A DNA stretch of 64,000 nt. Source: Legionella sp. PATHC032. GTDB taxonomy: Bacteria; Pseudomonadota; Gammaproteobacteria; Legionellales; Legionellaceae. The number at the start of each line of letters is the position of its first letter. Within the stretch, counting starts at the first letter, position 1. The DNA is taken from the NCBI RefSeq assembly GCF_026191185.1, contig NZ_JAPHOV010000001.1, forward strand, positions 2,847,001 to 2,911,000, given 5' to 3'. The position numbers were made by a program, and so were the translations under genes. Under the pieces are notes generated by a model. It was not told the origin of the DNA. It worked only from the letters and a program-made list of their open reading frames with translations, and did no database searches. Below, piece after piece: positions 1 to 8,127 of the stretch.

Positions 1-1
1 A

Positions 2-220
2 ACCATGGTGTTTGGCGGACCAAATCACTATACAGGAAAAAGTATGCGGGGAGGACATCAGCATCTACTTGCTATGGGCTTAAATGACTCACATGTCGAT
101 ATTGTCATCGAGCATTTAGGGGAAACCCTTAAGGAATTGGGCGCCAATGAAGAAGACATTCAAAAAGTAGCGGCAATCGCCAATAGCGTTCGTGACGATG
201 TATTGGGGCGATCATCATGA
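2..220 (+). CDS. Truncated haemoglobin (group I), C-terminal part
   Basis: Only the last 72 or so residues lie in the window; the gene begins upstream. The visible part has the group I truncated globin signature FGGPNHYTGKSM followed by the proximal-helix histidine region (HQHL) and an amphipathic C-terminal helix (HVDIVIEHLGETLKELG). Such globins bind haem and usually handle oxygen or nitric oxide. The stop codon overlaps the start of the next gene (ATGA), a ferredoxin-type reductase, so the two are almost certainly co-transcribed. The reductase may supply electrons to the haem, giving an NO-detoxifying pair. The family call is seen in the sequence; the pairing is inference. The first in-window ATG is internal and is not the true start. 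Confidence 0.85.
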   Translation, partial: TMVFGGPNHYTGKSMRGGHQHLLAMGLNDSHVDIVIEHLGETLKELGANEEDIQKVAAIANSVRDDVLGRSS

Positions 221-1173
221 GTACCGTACGATTTAATAATCAATCTTTTGCATTAACTCCGGATGAAAGTCTCTTGCAATGTTTTTTGCGTAACGGGGTA
301 GAATATCCTAACTCCTGTCAGGCAGGCATTTGCCAGTCATGCCTGATTAAAGCCAAAGATGGGGAAATTAATCCAGGCTGGCAAGAAGGATTACCGGAAA
401 CACTCAAATCTCAAGGGTATTTCCTGGCTTGTCTTGCCAAACCAACCACTTCACTTGATGTCACATCTCCTGATAATGCAGAATGCGAGACACAAGCTCA
501 AATAATGAGCCTGCAACGATTAAATCACAATGTCATTCAAGTCAAACTGCAGGTAGAACACCCTACTCCCTGGCTACCCGGGCAATACTTGTCGCTCATT
601 AATCCTGAAGGAACGATGCGCAATTATTCCATAGCCAATATCCCTGCTGATGATGGCTACATTGAACTGCACATTAAAATTTATCCGCAAGGTGACATGG
701 GACAATGGCTTTTGCAACGCGCAACCACTAATACATTCATCACAATCCGAGGCCCTTTTGGTCAATGTTATTACCATAATCCAGATAAACTGGCTTTTAA
801 TATATTGCTGGCAGGAACAGGGACTGGCCTTGCCCCGCTGATAGGTATCATTAGAAGCGCATTAACACAAAAACATAAAGGAACGATTACCCTGGTGCAT
901 GGCGGTGTTACTGATGAGGATATCTATTACAGGGAAGAACTGGAAATGTTGTCTTTATTGTTCAGCAACTTCCGCTATGATCCCTGCGTACTTCAAAGTC
1001 AAGGGCTTTATCCCGAAGGCTCAATTGAAAAACGAGTGTTAATTCACCTGAATGCTCCCAACGCTACGAAAGTCTATGTGTGTGGTCCAAAAGAAACAAC
1101 CAATAAATTGAAAACACGAATTTTTCTTGGCGGCGTGCCTTCAGCAAATATTTATAGTGATGTTTTTTTATAA
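217..1173 (+). CDS. 2Fe-2S ferredoxin / FAD / NAD(P)H oxidoreductase
   Basis: This 318-residue three-domain electron-transfer protein has an N-terminal plant-type ferredoxin domain with cluster ligands Cys34, Cys39, Cys42 and Cys72. An FAD-binding beta-barrel follows, with RNYS at 135-138 (the RxYS flavin motif). The NAD(P)-binding domain has the glycine-rich stretch LLAGTGTGLAP near residue 200 and a terminal CGPKE near 288. This order matches CDO/benzoate dioxygenase-type reductases and the reductase half of flavohaemoglobins. It overlaps the truncated haemoglobin stop by four bases, so the natural partner is that globin rather than a ring hydroxylase, none of which is nearby. The electron flow NADH to FAD to 2Fe-2S to haem is inferred. 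Confidence 0.85.
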   Translation: MSTVRFNNQSFALTPDESLLQCFLRNGVEYPNSCQAGICQSCLIKAKDGEINPGWQEGLPETLKSQGYFLACLAKPTTSLDVTSPDNAECETQAQIMSLQRLNHNVIQVKLQVEHPTPWLPGQYLSLINPEGTMRNYSIANIPADDGYIELHIKIYPQGDMGQWLLQRATTNTFITIRGPFGQCYYHNPDKLAFNILLAGTGTGLAPLIGIIRSALTQKHKGTITLVHGGVTDEDIYYREELEMLSLLFSNFRYDPCVLQSQGLYPEGSIEKRVLIHLNAPNATKVYVCGPKETTNKLKTRIFLGGVPSANIYSDVFL

Positions 1174-1196
1174 TATTCAAATAGTCACAGTAATTT

Positions 1197-1220
1197 ATAA
1201 TCTGGTGCAAACCGGATTAT
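1197..1220 (+). terminator. Hairpin after the globin-reductase operon
   Basis: A 10-bp stem with one G-U pair (ATAATCTGGT / ACCGGATTAT) and a 4-nt loop lies 24 bp after the reductase stop. It is followed by a short, weak T-rich tract (atttct). This is a probable intrinsic terminator. Confidence 0.5.
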
Positions 1221-1391
1221 ATTTCTCGCTCATCAAAATGACCTTTTTTCTCCACTGGCAGCATTTCTTTTCATTAAGAAGTTGTAAGGCAACTGGCCAT
1301 TAGCACTGAAATAACCAAGTGGCGATATCTAATCTGCCGGCTATACTTAAACATACAATTTTCAATCGCTTTTCTCACGTCTAAAAGGATT

Positions 1392-2417
1392 ATGTCCATG
1401 ATCGTCGATTTTGAAACGCACTTCATCACTGAAGCTTGTATTGATTATCTGACTCAACGCCAGGAAGCTCCCAAATTGGTTCCAGAGCTCAATGGAGCTT
1501 ATACAATGTGTTTTACACCTGATGTTTCCTTATTTCACACAAGTGCATTAAGGGAGGAATTATTAAGTTTAAACGAGCAACGACTGGCAATTATGGACCA
1601 AGCAGGAGTGACAATCCAAGTATTAAGTTTGACTACTATCAATGGGATTGACTCCTGCCCTGGAGATGAAAACAAAAGCACCGCTTTAGCAAGAGAAGTC
1701 AATGATAAGCTTTACTCTGCTATTCAAAAACATCCTGAACGATTTAAAGGTTTTGCTTCTATATCGCCTTATGACGTCAAAGAGGGTATAAAAGAATTGG
1801 AAAGAGCAATATCTCAATTAGGTTTTGTAGGTTGGCTTACACACTCCAATTTTGGCCAGGATAATTACCTGGACGATAAAACCTATTGGCCATTGTTGGA
1901 AGCCGCGGAAGGTTTAAACATTCCTATCTACCTGCATCCGAATGTACCCATTATGCGCGAATTCGGTAAATATGGTTTTGCCTTGGGGGGAAGTGCCTTA
2001 GGGTTTGAATTTGACACGGCTTTATGTCTGATGCGAATGATTCTTGGAGGTGTATTCGATGCATTTCCCAAATTAAAAATTATGCTGGGGCACTTGGGTG
2101 AAACCATGCCTTTTTTAATGGAGCGTCTCGATCATTTATACCGTATACCAGACTTGAAACCTTATCGACCTTCTATTCAGCGTATTCCCTCAGAGGTATT
2201 ACGTCAAAATATTTACATAACCACCAGCGGACGTTTCTTCGTTCCCGCCTTACGTTATGTTCTAGAGGTCATGGGAGAGGACAGGGTATTGTTTGCCTCC
2301 GATTATCCGATGGAATCCTTAGCTGACGCGACTCGATTTATTCAAGATTCCGATTTATCAAACCAAACGAAGCAAAAAATTTTCTCTATAAATGCCGGGA
2401 ATTTAAACCTTATATGA
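1392..2417 (+). CDS. Amidohydrolase 2 family (ACMSD-like decarboxylase/hydrolase)
   Basis: A protein of about 340 residues with the amidohydrolase-2 (ACMSD-like) TIM-barrel pattern. The N-terminal metal-site strand reads VDFETHF where many relatives have DxHxH. A middle strand gives IYLHPN (metal His), then LGHLGE, and the C-terminal FASDYPME supplies the catalytic Asp. Relatives decarboxylate or hydrolyse aromatic acids; the substrate here is unknown. Start choice: AAGGA lies 2 nt before the ATG at 1392 but 8 nt before the in-frame ATG at 1398, so 1398 may be the real start (two residues shorter). It appears to stand alone, bounded by hairpins on both sides. Confidence 0.8.
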   Translation: MSMIVDFETHFITEACIDYLTQRQEAPKLVPELNGAYTMCFTPDVSLFHTSALREELLSLNEQRLAIMDQAGVTIQVLSLTTINGIDSCPGDENKSTALAREVNDKLYSAIQKHPERFKGFASISPYDVKEGIKELERAISQLGFVGWLTHSNFGQDNYLDDKTYWPLLEAAEGLNIPIYLHPNVPIMREFGKYGFALGGSALGFEFDTALCLMRMILGGVFDAFPKLKIMLGHLGETMPFLMERLDHLYRIPDLKPYRPSIQRIPSEVLRQNIYITTSGRFFVPALRYVLEVMGEDRVLFASDYPMESLADATRFIQDSDLSNQTKQKIFSINAGNLNLI

Positions 2418-2461
2418 GTCAATCTTTTGCATCAAATCAGTAAAGCACTTATTTTCTTGCA

Positions 2462-2492
2462 GACATTAATTGAGACAAACTCAATTAATGTC
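2462..2492. terminator. Perfect 13-bp hairpin between convergent genes
   Basis: A 13-bp perfect stem (GACATTAATTGAG / CTCAATTAATGTC) with a 5-nt loop lies between the ends of the convergent amidohydrolase and minus-strand protease-like genes. There is no long T tract. It could be a weak bidirectional terminator. Confidence 0.45.
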
Positions 2493-2540
2493 ATGCTTTC
2501 TGGAAAGAAAATACGAATGGTTTCATTCTACAATATTTTT

Positions 2541-3938
2541 TTAACGAAGAATTAACCTATCAGCATCCGCTTCATTGTTTATGGATTGTTCACTTGCAAT
2601 ATGGCTCATCCGATGGGTGGAATAAAGCAAATACTTATTTACCCCTTGATGCATCACATCGCGTTTGGCAACCATTTCCTTATAGGCTTCCTGCCATTTT
2701 TCCTGAAAGCCAGGTAATATATCCCAAATTTTTTGATTTTCCTCCAGAACATCAGCATCTTCTTTTTCAAGTGCAATCTTAAAAGATTGGATGAGAATTT
2801 TTTCGATAGTATGAAACATATACTTTTTAGTGCCTTTTCTGACTAAACCAGCGTGACCATCATTTTCATGAGATACAATGGCTTTAAACGCTTCATTATA
2901 TAAACTTACTTGAGAATATCGTAATACTTGTGGTGATGGGAGAAAAAAATACTCCTTCTCGCCTTTCTCATTATAATAAGTAAAACTCAGCGTAAACTCT
3001 TTCAGCCCTCTCGCCTCCTCTTTTAGTAACTCCTTGGCATACATCATGGTCAAAGTACCACATGAAGTCCTGTCAGCTTGAGGGATTAGCTGTTGCAAGT
3101 CCATTGCAGAATATAATTTTAGCAAATCAGGTGTAAAAAAATTCCCTTCAACAAACGGAACATTCAAATGAAACATTCCTTCAAGATCATGATATCTGAT
3201 AAGCGCTGTATTATAAAATATCGGTCTTATGGTCTTACCAGGTAAACAGATATAGAGATCGAAATGACATCTCCCACTGGTACGTTGACCAGTAAAAAAA
3301 TAACCCAAAACCTCCCCTTCTTGCAGTTCATCACAGATGTCTTTTATTTCACTTGCGCTTTCCCTGGCAGTTAACCCCATATAATCAGAATTTCGCTCTA
3401 TAAATTCATTAATTTTTGCATCAAGTATTCCTTTGCATGACAGCTCCTGGCAGGCCTCATTGAGTTGTATTAACCCTTCCAGGGATAACCCCGAAATGAT
3501 TTTTCCTTTTGCATCCAGAAATGGAAGAACTTTATTGTGTATTTCTTCGTAAAAACCTATAAATGCTCCCATATGTTTATTGATAGAAAAAGGAGAATTT
3601 GCGCCATTCAGATTAGGCGGCTGAAAAAATATTTGTAAAAATTTGGCGTATTTGAGCTCCAGAAATTGCTGTTTTTGTTGTTCAAAATTAACCTGGCGCT
3701 CTTTTATCAAAGCCTGATACTTGGGTGTAGTGCCATTAATAATCAAGCAAATACCATATTTTTCCTGATAATGCTTAACTATTTTTTCGAGATCCAGAAC
3801 GCTGACTTGATACCCTGGATAAGAACTATCTTGTTCTTTAGCCAAAAACTCAGTTTTACCTTGACTCATTTCATATTTTGTTTTCATAAAAACCCCGGCA
3901 GTAGCTTGTATCATTACTAATTCATGAATTTTTCTCAT
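2541..3938 (-). CDS. Orphan protein with clan CE cysteine protease/acetyltransferase pattern
   Basis: I do not recognise a named family. The 465-residue soluble protein has no signal peptide. Counting from the upstream GTG at 3941, the spacing of clan CE (Ulp1/YopJ) enzymes can be read: His226 in RCHFDLYICLPG, Asn244 in IFYNTAL where the family has Asp/Glu, Gln288 exactly six residues before Cys294 in PQADRTSCGTLTMMYAKELL. His to Cys is 68 residues, against about 66 in yeast Ulp1. These enzymes cleave ubiquitin-like proteins or acetylate host proteins. Start: the ATG at 3938 follows a GTG; an ATG at 3884 behind a GGGG run is an alternative. The gene stands beside other orphan enzyme-like genes. 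A Dot/Icm effector role is inference. Confidence 0.6.
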   Translation of the reverse strand: MRKIHELVMIQATAGVFMKTKYEMSQGKTEFLAKEQDSSYPGYQVSVLDLEKIVKHYQEKYGICLIINGTTPKYQALIKERQVNFEQQKQQFLELKYAKFLQIFFQPPNLNGANSPFSINKHMGAFIGFYEEIHNKVLPFLDAKGKIISGLSLEGLIQLNEACQELSCKGILDAKINEFIERNSDYMGLTARESASEIKDICDELQEGEVLGYFFTGQRTSGRCHFDLYICLPGKTIRPIFYNTALIRYHDLEGMFHLNVPFVEGNFFTPDLLKLYSAMDLQQLIPQADRTSCGTLTMMYAKELLKEEARGLKEFTLSFTYYNEKGEKEYFFLPSPQVLRYSQVSLYNEAFKAIVSHENDGHAGLVRKGTKKYMFHTIEKILIQSFKIALEKEDADVLEENQKIWDILPGFQEKWQEAYKEMVAKRDVMHQGVNKYLLYSTHRMSHIASEQSINNEADADRLILR

Positions 3939-4542
3939 CACCGATGACTGGAATCAATTCATTGTCCACCGGGATGATTTTCATTGATTTTATAATGACA
4001 ACTCCTTGCTCTATCTCAATGAAACAACTGATTATTAAAATCATTATTTTTCATTATGAATTCCTTATAAATTAAAAACCCTCTGCCCAATAAAGACTGA
4101 CAGAGACAATGGATATTTCAATTTAGAGACAAAAAGATGGGAAGCGATGGTTTGGTGAGTCACACTTCGCTGAATTAAAGTTAATAAACTACTCTCAATC
4201 TATAACCAAATCCGAGAGTAAATCGTTCATCTTCTTTGCCTCAGCGACGAACCCGTTTACTTAATTAAAGCTAAGTGTTACCACCAGTCCTCCAAATATC
4301 CTTGTGGAGAAGATAGGTCGCGGCAAAAAGATCATTTTTTATGATCTTTTAAGTGGGCAAAATTTTAACAAAAAAAACTTAAGGATTTATTAATTCAACC
4401 ACACCTTTCATTGAGGCAATAGGGCACTCTAGGACATACACCGGTTAACTGATTGGATGTACTTTATATTTTTTATTGCATGACATAATCAATGAATTAT
4501 AAAACGAACACTCGGTATGTTATACACGACTCTTTATTCTTG
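3939..4542. other. 600-bp intergenic region with two hairpins
   Basis: No convincing ORF lies here. Apart from the promoter side of the upstream minus-strand gene, it holds an AT-rich stretch, an interrupted stem at about 4216-4262 (AGTAAA pairing TTTACT, GTTC pairing GAAC) and a terminator-like hairpin at 4326-4350. The order structured stretch then terminator would suit a plus-strand small RNA, but I see no clear promoter, so this remains a possibility only. Confidence 0.3.
4326..4350. terminator. Hairpin AAAAGATCAT / ATGATCTTTT
   Basis: A 10-bp perfect stem with a 5-nt T loop, with A-run and T-run flanks, can work in either direction. It lies about 190 bp past the stop of the minus-strand gene at 4543-4950 and also at the end of the structured plus-strand intergenic stretch. 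Confidence 0.5.
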
Positions 4543-4950
4543 TTACATATGAGGATTCATACTATCACTGCTTGCAACAGACATAAGATCTTTTTCAATT
4601 TCAGGTTTACTTGCTTTCTTATTAGCTTGCCAAAGAAGGATTCTACTTGCCTCAACATCAGCTAAAAGACACTGCTTCTCGGTGAACTCCTCCCAGGTCA
4701 AATGACATGGATCTTCAAGTCGATAATCAGCTAAATTGGTCCCCGGAAGTAATTTATTTATAAATTGATCTCCATACAATAGGCATTGGTATACGGAAAT
4801 AAATTTTTGATACTCGTTAAAAGACAAAGGTTCATACCTTTTACTGCGACGAGTATAAAGAATTAAAAACAGCTCATTCACTGTCGTTGTTGATTCAACA
4901 TCCAGCGCTATCGACTCCGCTCTATTTTTTTTATTAATTATAAGTTTCAT
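4543..4950 (-). CDS. Hypothetical protein, 135 aa
   Basis: No recognised domain. A soluble, charged protein of 135 residues with no signal peptide or membrane segment. The N-terminal part is a basic beta-rich stretch (MKLIINKKNRAESIALD), followed by helical segments; the C-terminal third is rich in Lys, Glu and Ala (NKKASKPEIEKDL). The ATG at 4950 is the only good start. It is isolated, with about 200 bp on one side and 600 bp on the other, in a run of minus-strand orphan genes. It could be a small effector or a strain-specific gene; nothing in it decides. Confidence 0.55.
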   Translation of the reverse strand: MKLIINKKNRAESIALDVESTTTVNELFLILYTRRSKRYEPLSFNEYQKFISVYQCLLYGDQFINKLLPGTNLADYRLEDPCHLTWEEFTEKQCLLADVEASRILLWQANKKASKPEIEKDLMSVASSDSMNPHM

Positions 4951-5160
4951 TTGCGATCATTACTGTAAAATACGTCTTGTCTTCTAGTATATTTTAAATG
5001 ACAGTAAATCAATATATAGATTTGAGAAATTTAAGTTATTTATTGTCAGATCAGAACTCTATAAAAATCTCACCCAAGTAAAGCCTAGCCTGTTTAGCAA
5101 ACCATTTTGAATAGGGTATCTGACTGCAAATAAATAGAGATTTATTTTTGCCAGCCAATT

Positions 5161-5544
5161 TCAGATTTTACTACTATTTCTTGCAAGCAGATCACGTATT
5201 TCAGTAAGTAATTGAATTTCCGGAGTGACTGGTTCTGGTTCATTTGCTTTTTTTCTCTGCAGCAGATTGATTAACTTGATGAGTACAAAAATAGCAAAAG
5301 CAACGATAATAAAATCAATGACATTTTGTAAAAAATTTCCCCACTTGATTTGAGCGTCCCCTACAGTAAAACTCAATCCTGCAATATTGATGCCTCCCAA
5401 TAACAAACCAACGCAAGGCATGATAATTCCATCGACCAAAGCAGTGACAATTTTATTAAAAGCAACACCCATTACAACAGCAACTGCCAAATCCATCACG
5501 TTGCCTCGCATGGCAAATTCTTTGAATTCCTTTAGTAAACTCAT
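5161..5544 (-). CDS. mscL: Large-conductance mechanosensitive channel MscL
   Basis: A 127-residue protein colinear with MscL, which forms a pentameric inner-membrane pore opened by membrane tension and releases solutes on osmotic downshock. The family signature is complete: N-terminal amphipathic helix ([23 protein letters not shown] split across residues 1-23), the glycine- and alanine-patterned TM1 pore helix with GVAFNKIV, a periplasmic loop, TM2 ([16 protein letters not shown]) and a charged cytoplasmic C-terminal helix ending in [11 protein letters not shown]. Length is typical. It is transcribed alone on the minus strand and is the one clear housekeeping gene inside the surrounding cluster of orphans. 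Confidence 0.97.
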   Translation of the reverse strand: MSLLKEFKEFAMRGNVMDLAVAVVMGVAFNKIVTALVDGIIMPCVGLLLGGINIAGLSFTVGDAQIKWGNFLQNVIDFIIVAFAIFVLIKLINLLQRKKANEPEPVTPEIQLLTEIRDLLARNSSKI

Positions 5545-5659
5545 CAGACATCCCTATCATGATTAAGTTGAGCGATTAAATGTATATTCGCAAAATTTTT
5601 CCAATCTTTCAATTACAGACTGTCCTGACGCCAGTTAGCTTGTAGAAGGGAACTTAAAC

Positions 5660-6487
5660 TTACATTATTGTGCAACGTCGTTTTTTAGTATCTTTGTAAT
5701 CATTATCATCTTTTCTTTCTCTCTGTTGTTCAGCCCATAGAGTCAAATCCGGTTGATACATCATTTTCTTGGGGACCATGCAACATTCTATAGAGTCATA
5801 ACTTCCAAAAGTATCAGATTCTAACTGATAAGTTTTTTGTTCCGAATAAATCTTGTTTTTAGGAAAGTGCGTAATAAAACAGGCAGAAGCAATGTCTTGG
5901 CCTAAGCGCTGCAGCATTCCCTCTTCAATAACTACTCCATCTTTTCGCACTGCAGGGATATGTTTAGCCCCTACTCTGGCAATAACGATGGTATCTTCAT
6001 CCATCTTATGTAAAATTTGATTACAAAAACCTTCATTACCCCGTTGTACTCTGACCAAAGATTTTCCATAGAGATGGCAAGCCCAGTACAAACAATGATC
6101 AAAATCATTAAATATTCGATTCCCTATTTGCAAACCCAAATCTTTTATACGTACCGTCACTTTTTTAATGGATTTAAGATTTATAAATGGATTGCTGACG
6201 TTATCTTCCAACCCATAAACCTCAACATTATTTTTAATTAGCGCAATTAAAGAAGGCTCAACTTTATTTAATTTGCTTAAAGATTCAATAGTGTAAGGTT
6301 CCAAATTATCTAACACAGATAAATTTTCATCAAAAAATACAATTTTCTTGTTTATTTTACCTTGCTTTTGCAATTTTAAAATGCAATCGAGACAGTCCTC
6401 GCTTGCATAGGAATAATGGTTTTCCCCTATCAGGATGCATTTTTTCCCATTGCTTATTTGTTCCAGAAACCAATCTTCGAATTCCAT
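5660..6487 (-). CDS. TraB/ChaN/PMT-C-like fold protein
   Basis: A 275-residue soluble protein. Near the N-terminus CILIGENHYSYAS has the GE-x-H motif that defines the EreA/ChaN/TraB/TIKI superfamily, which also includes the C3 domain of Pasteurella multocida toxin. KIVFFDENL, then NNVEVYGLED, and near residue 174 IVIARVGAKHIPAV match the remaining motifs (a second acidic strand, the gi-x-v-x-g-x-E strand, and the VGaxH strand with its His). Members are metal-dependent hydrolases or haem/iron-binding proteins; in toxins the fold acts on host proteins. Start: the longest frame opens with GTG at 6493, but the ATG at 6487 has a GAGA eight bases upstream. Function is unknown; the family call is from motifs only. 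Confidence 0.6.
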   Translation of the reverse strand: MEFEDWFLEQISNGKKCILIGENHYSYASEDCLDCILKLQKQGKINKKIVFFDENLSVLDNLEPYTIESLSKLNKVEPSLIALIKNNVEVYGLEDNVSNPFINLKSIKKVTVRIKDLGLQIGNRIFNDFDHCLYWACHLYGKSLVRVQRGNEGFCNQILHKMDEDTIVIARVGAKHIPAVRKDGVVIEEGMLQRLGQDIASACFITHFPKNKIYSEQKTYQLESDTFGSYDSIECCMVPKKMMYQPDLTLWAEQQRERKDDNDYKDTKKRRCTIM

Positions 6488-6757
6488 TAGCACATCTCAT
6501 TAAAAATAAAATAGAACCACAAATTAATGAAGTTGATTATTATACAGTTTAATCAAAAAAAGTCAGCGTGACTTATATATGCTCATTTTAGATTATATGT
6601 CTTTCCCGCTTTATCCTGGACTAGATAGCATGGAATTAAAATGGCGCGCCCCTTTCATGACATGATATCCTGTACAAAAAATACTGTGGTCATGGTTTGA
6701 AATATTGATTTCTCATGTGATTTGAACCAGGCTGCCTGATAAAATGACGAGCCCTGG

Positions 6758-7183
6758 TTACCACTTGTTGCACTGTCGCTCAGCGAACAGCGTTTGCATT
6801 TTTTTATTTACAGCAGATGCAATCCGATTATTTTCGGTTTTTTCTAACCTGTCCAAATTCTGCTTCAATTGATTCATCCATTCCTGATCAAAACCTTTTT
6901 GACAGAATAATTGATTTTGACGTACATATTCCTCCAGAAGCTTGGATTGTTTTTTACCAAGATGCATATCCTGGCTTGAGGCAATTAAGATTCCATCCAA
7001 AATAGCATAAATGCCAGTTTCTAATGCTGGAAAAGAGCGATTTTTTTCATACAAATTGGAAAAATTAACCTCATGGTACTCTTCATGCGTGGTAATTGGT
7101 GAAATCTTATTATGATTTTCTGCCAAAGGGATACACCCGAACTGAAATATAACAAGCACGGTAATAATAAAATGTCTTCTCAT
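6758..7183 (-). CDS. Small predicted lipoprotein
   Basis: A 141-residue protein starting at the ATG at 7183, where AGGCAG sits at good distance; the longer frame uses a poor TTG. It has a signal peptide with a hydrophobic core (HFIITVLVIFQFG) and a Cys at about residue 17 that could be lipidated, although QFGC is not an ideal lipobox. The mature part is charged and probably helical, with four more Cys-containing or Gln/Glu-rich segments and no known domain. It probably sits in the periplasm anchored to a membrane. It lies between two orphan enzyme-like genes and may or may not relate to them. Confidence 0.6.
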   Translation of the reverse strand: MRRHFIITVLVIFQFGCIPLAENHNKISPITTHEEYHEVNFSNLYEKNRSFPALETGIYAILDGILIASSQDMHLGKKQSKLLEEYVRQNQLFCQKGFDQEWMNQLKQNLDRLEKTENNRIASAVNKKMQTLFAERQCNKW

Positions 7184-7321
7184 AATACGCTGCCTATAAA
7201 TTGAGTAAAAAAACAATCCATTATGAAATTAACATATCAAATAGAACCCGATATTAAGGAAATATTTTAATTTTGACCTAAATATGAAGTTCATTTCATT
7301 TTATCCAGCTTATGCTTGTAC

Positions 7322-7987
7322 CTAAGCACTCACTGCTGCTACTGAGCCAACTGTTTTAGGAGAGTCTGAAAGTTTGGTAATTTGAGAAGAAATATCATCT
7401 GTAAAGAATACGAAGTGTTTTTTTTGCTTCTCAACCACCGGATAGCCTTCGCTCTGGCCAATGATAATACCATGACCATGCCATGTTTTATCGGATGTGT
7501 CCTGATTTAATTGCAGTGAAGTTGAAAGCATTAATGCACAACCTTCCTTATCTATATTAAATACTGCTGAATCACCCCCTGTTCCTACCATGGAACAAGC
7601 AATTTTTTTTTGCTTTACCCATTCCAGAATAAAGGAAATCAAATGTTTTTCTTGAATCCTGGAAGGTGAAATAATTAATTTCACATCGGATAATGAATTG
7701 TTTTTTAAAACATATTCCAACATCTCATTTAATATCTTTTCTTTTCTTTTATCATCCTTTTCCGCGGCTTCACTGGACATATGAGTAAATGCAGTAGAAC
7801 AACCGCTATCACTGCCGCATATAGCAACAGCAGCACAGGTAGCCAATCCATCGGTAATAAACGTTTTATTCTTACCTTTACTATAGATAACCTCATCCAT
7901 GCCAACATTAACCGCGTTTTTTATAAAGGCAAAACATTGCTCTTTAGCCATCAATTTGAATTTTTTAATTCTTAATATTAAAGTCAT
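7322..7987 (-). CDS. CheD/CNF-like glutamine deamidase candidate
   Basis: A 221-residue soluble protein without signal peptide. Residues 45-69 (TDGLATC through TAFTHM) match the active-site block of CheD-type deamidases: Thr45, Cys51 six residues later, His69 eighteen after the Cys. In Thermotoga CheD the triad is Thr21, Cys27, His44 (spacings 6 and 17). The surrounding LATCAAVAI resembles the CheD GLGSCVAV strand. Downstream, VKLIISPSR and SMVGTGGDSAVFNI could be the later strands of the fold. CheD and the toxins CNF1 and BLF1 deamidate glutamines. No chemotaxis genes are nearby, and the next gene upstream is another toxin-like enzyme, so a host-directed role is plausible. Family assignment rests on this motif alone. 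Confidence 0.6.
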   Translation of the reverse strand: MTLILRIKKFKLMAKEQCFAFIKNAVNVGMDEVIYSKGKNKTFITDGLATCAAVAICGSDSGCSTAFTHMSSEAAEKDDKRKEKILNEMLEYVLKNNSLSDVKLIISPSRIQEKHLISFILEWVKQKKIACSMVGTGGDSAVFNIDKEGCALMLSTSLQLNQDTSDKTWHGHGIIIGQSEGYPVVEKQKKHFVFFTDDISSQITKLSDSPKTVGSVAAVSA

Positions 7988-8127
7988 TTATCCGCCAAAA
8001 TGGTGTTATTTTTTCCATTTTAAATGGAAAATGAGTAATATCAACAAACCCTTCTGTTTTCAATAAGTGCCAGGTAAACAACTTCACTGTTTGCTCCTGA
8101 AAATTAACTTACCTAGCTAATTCAACA

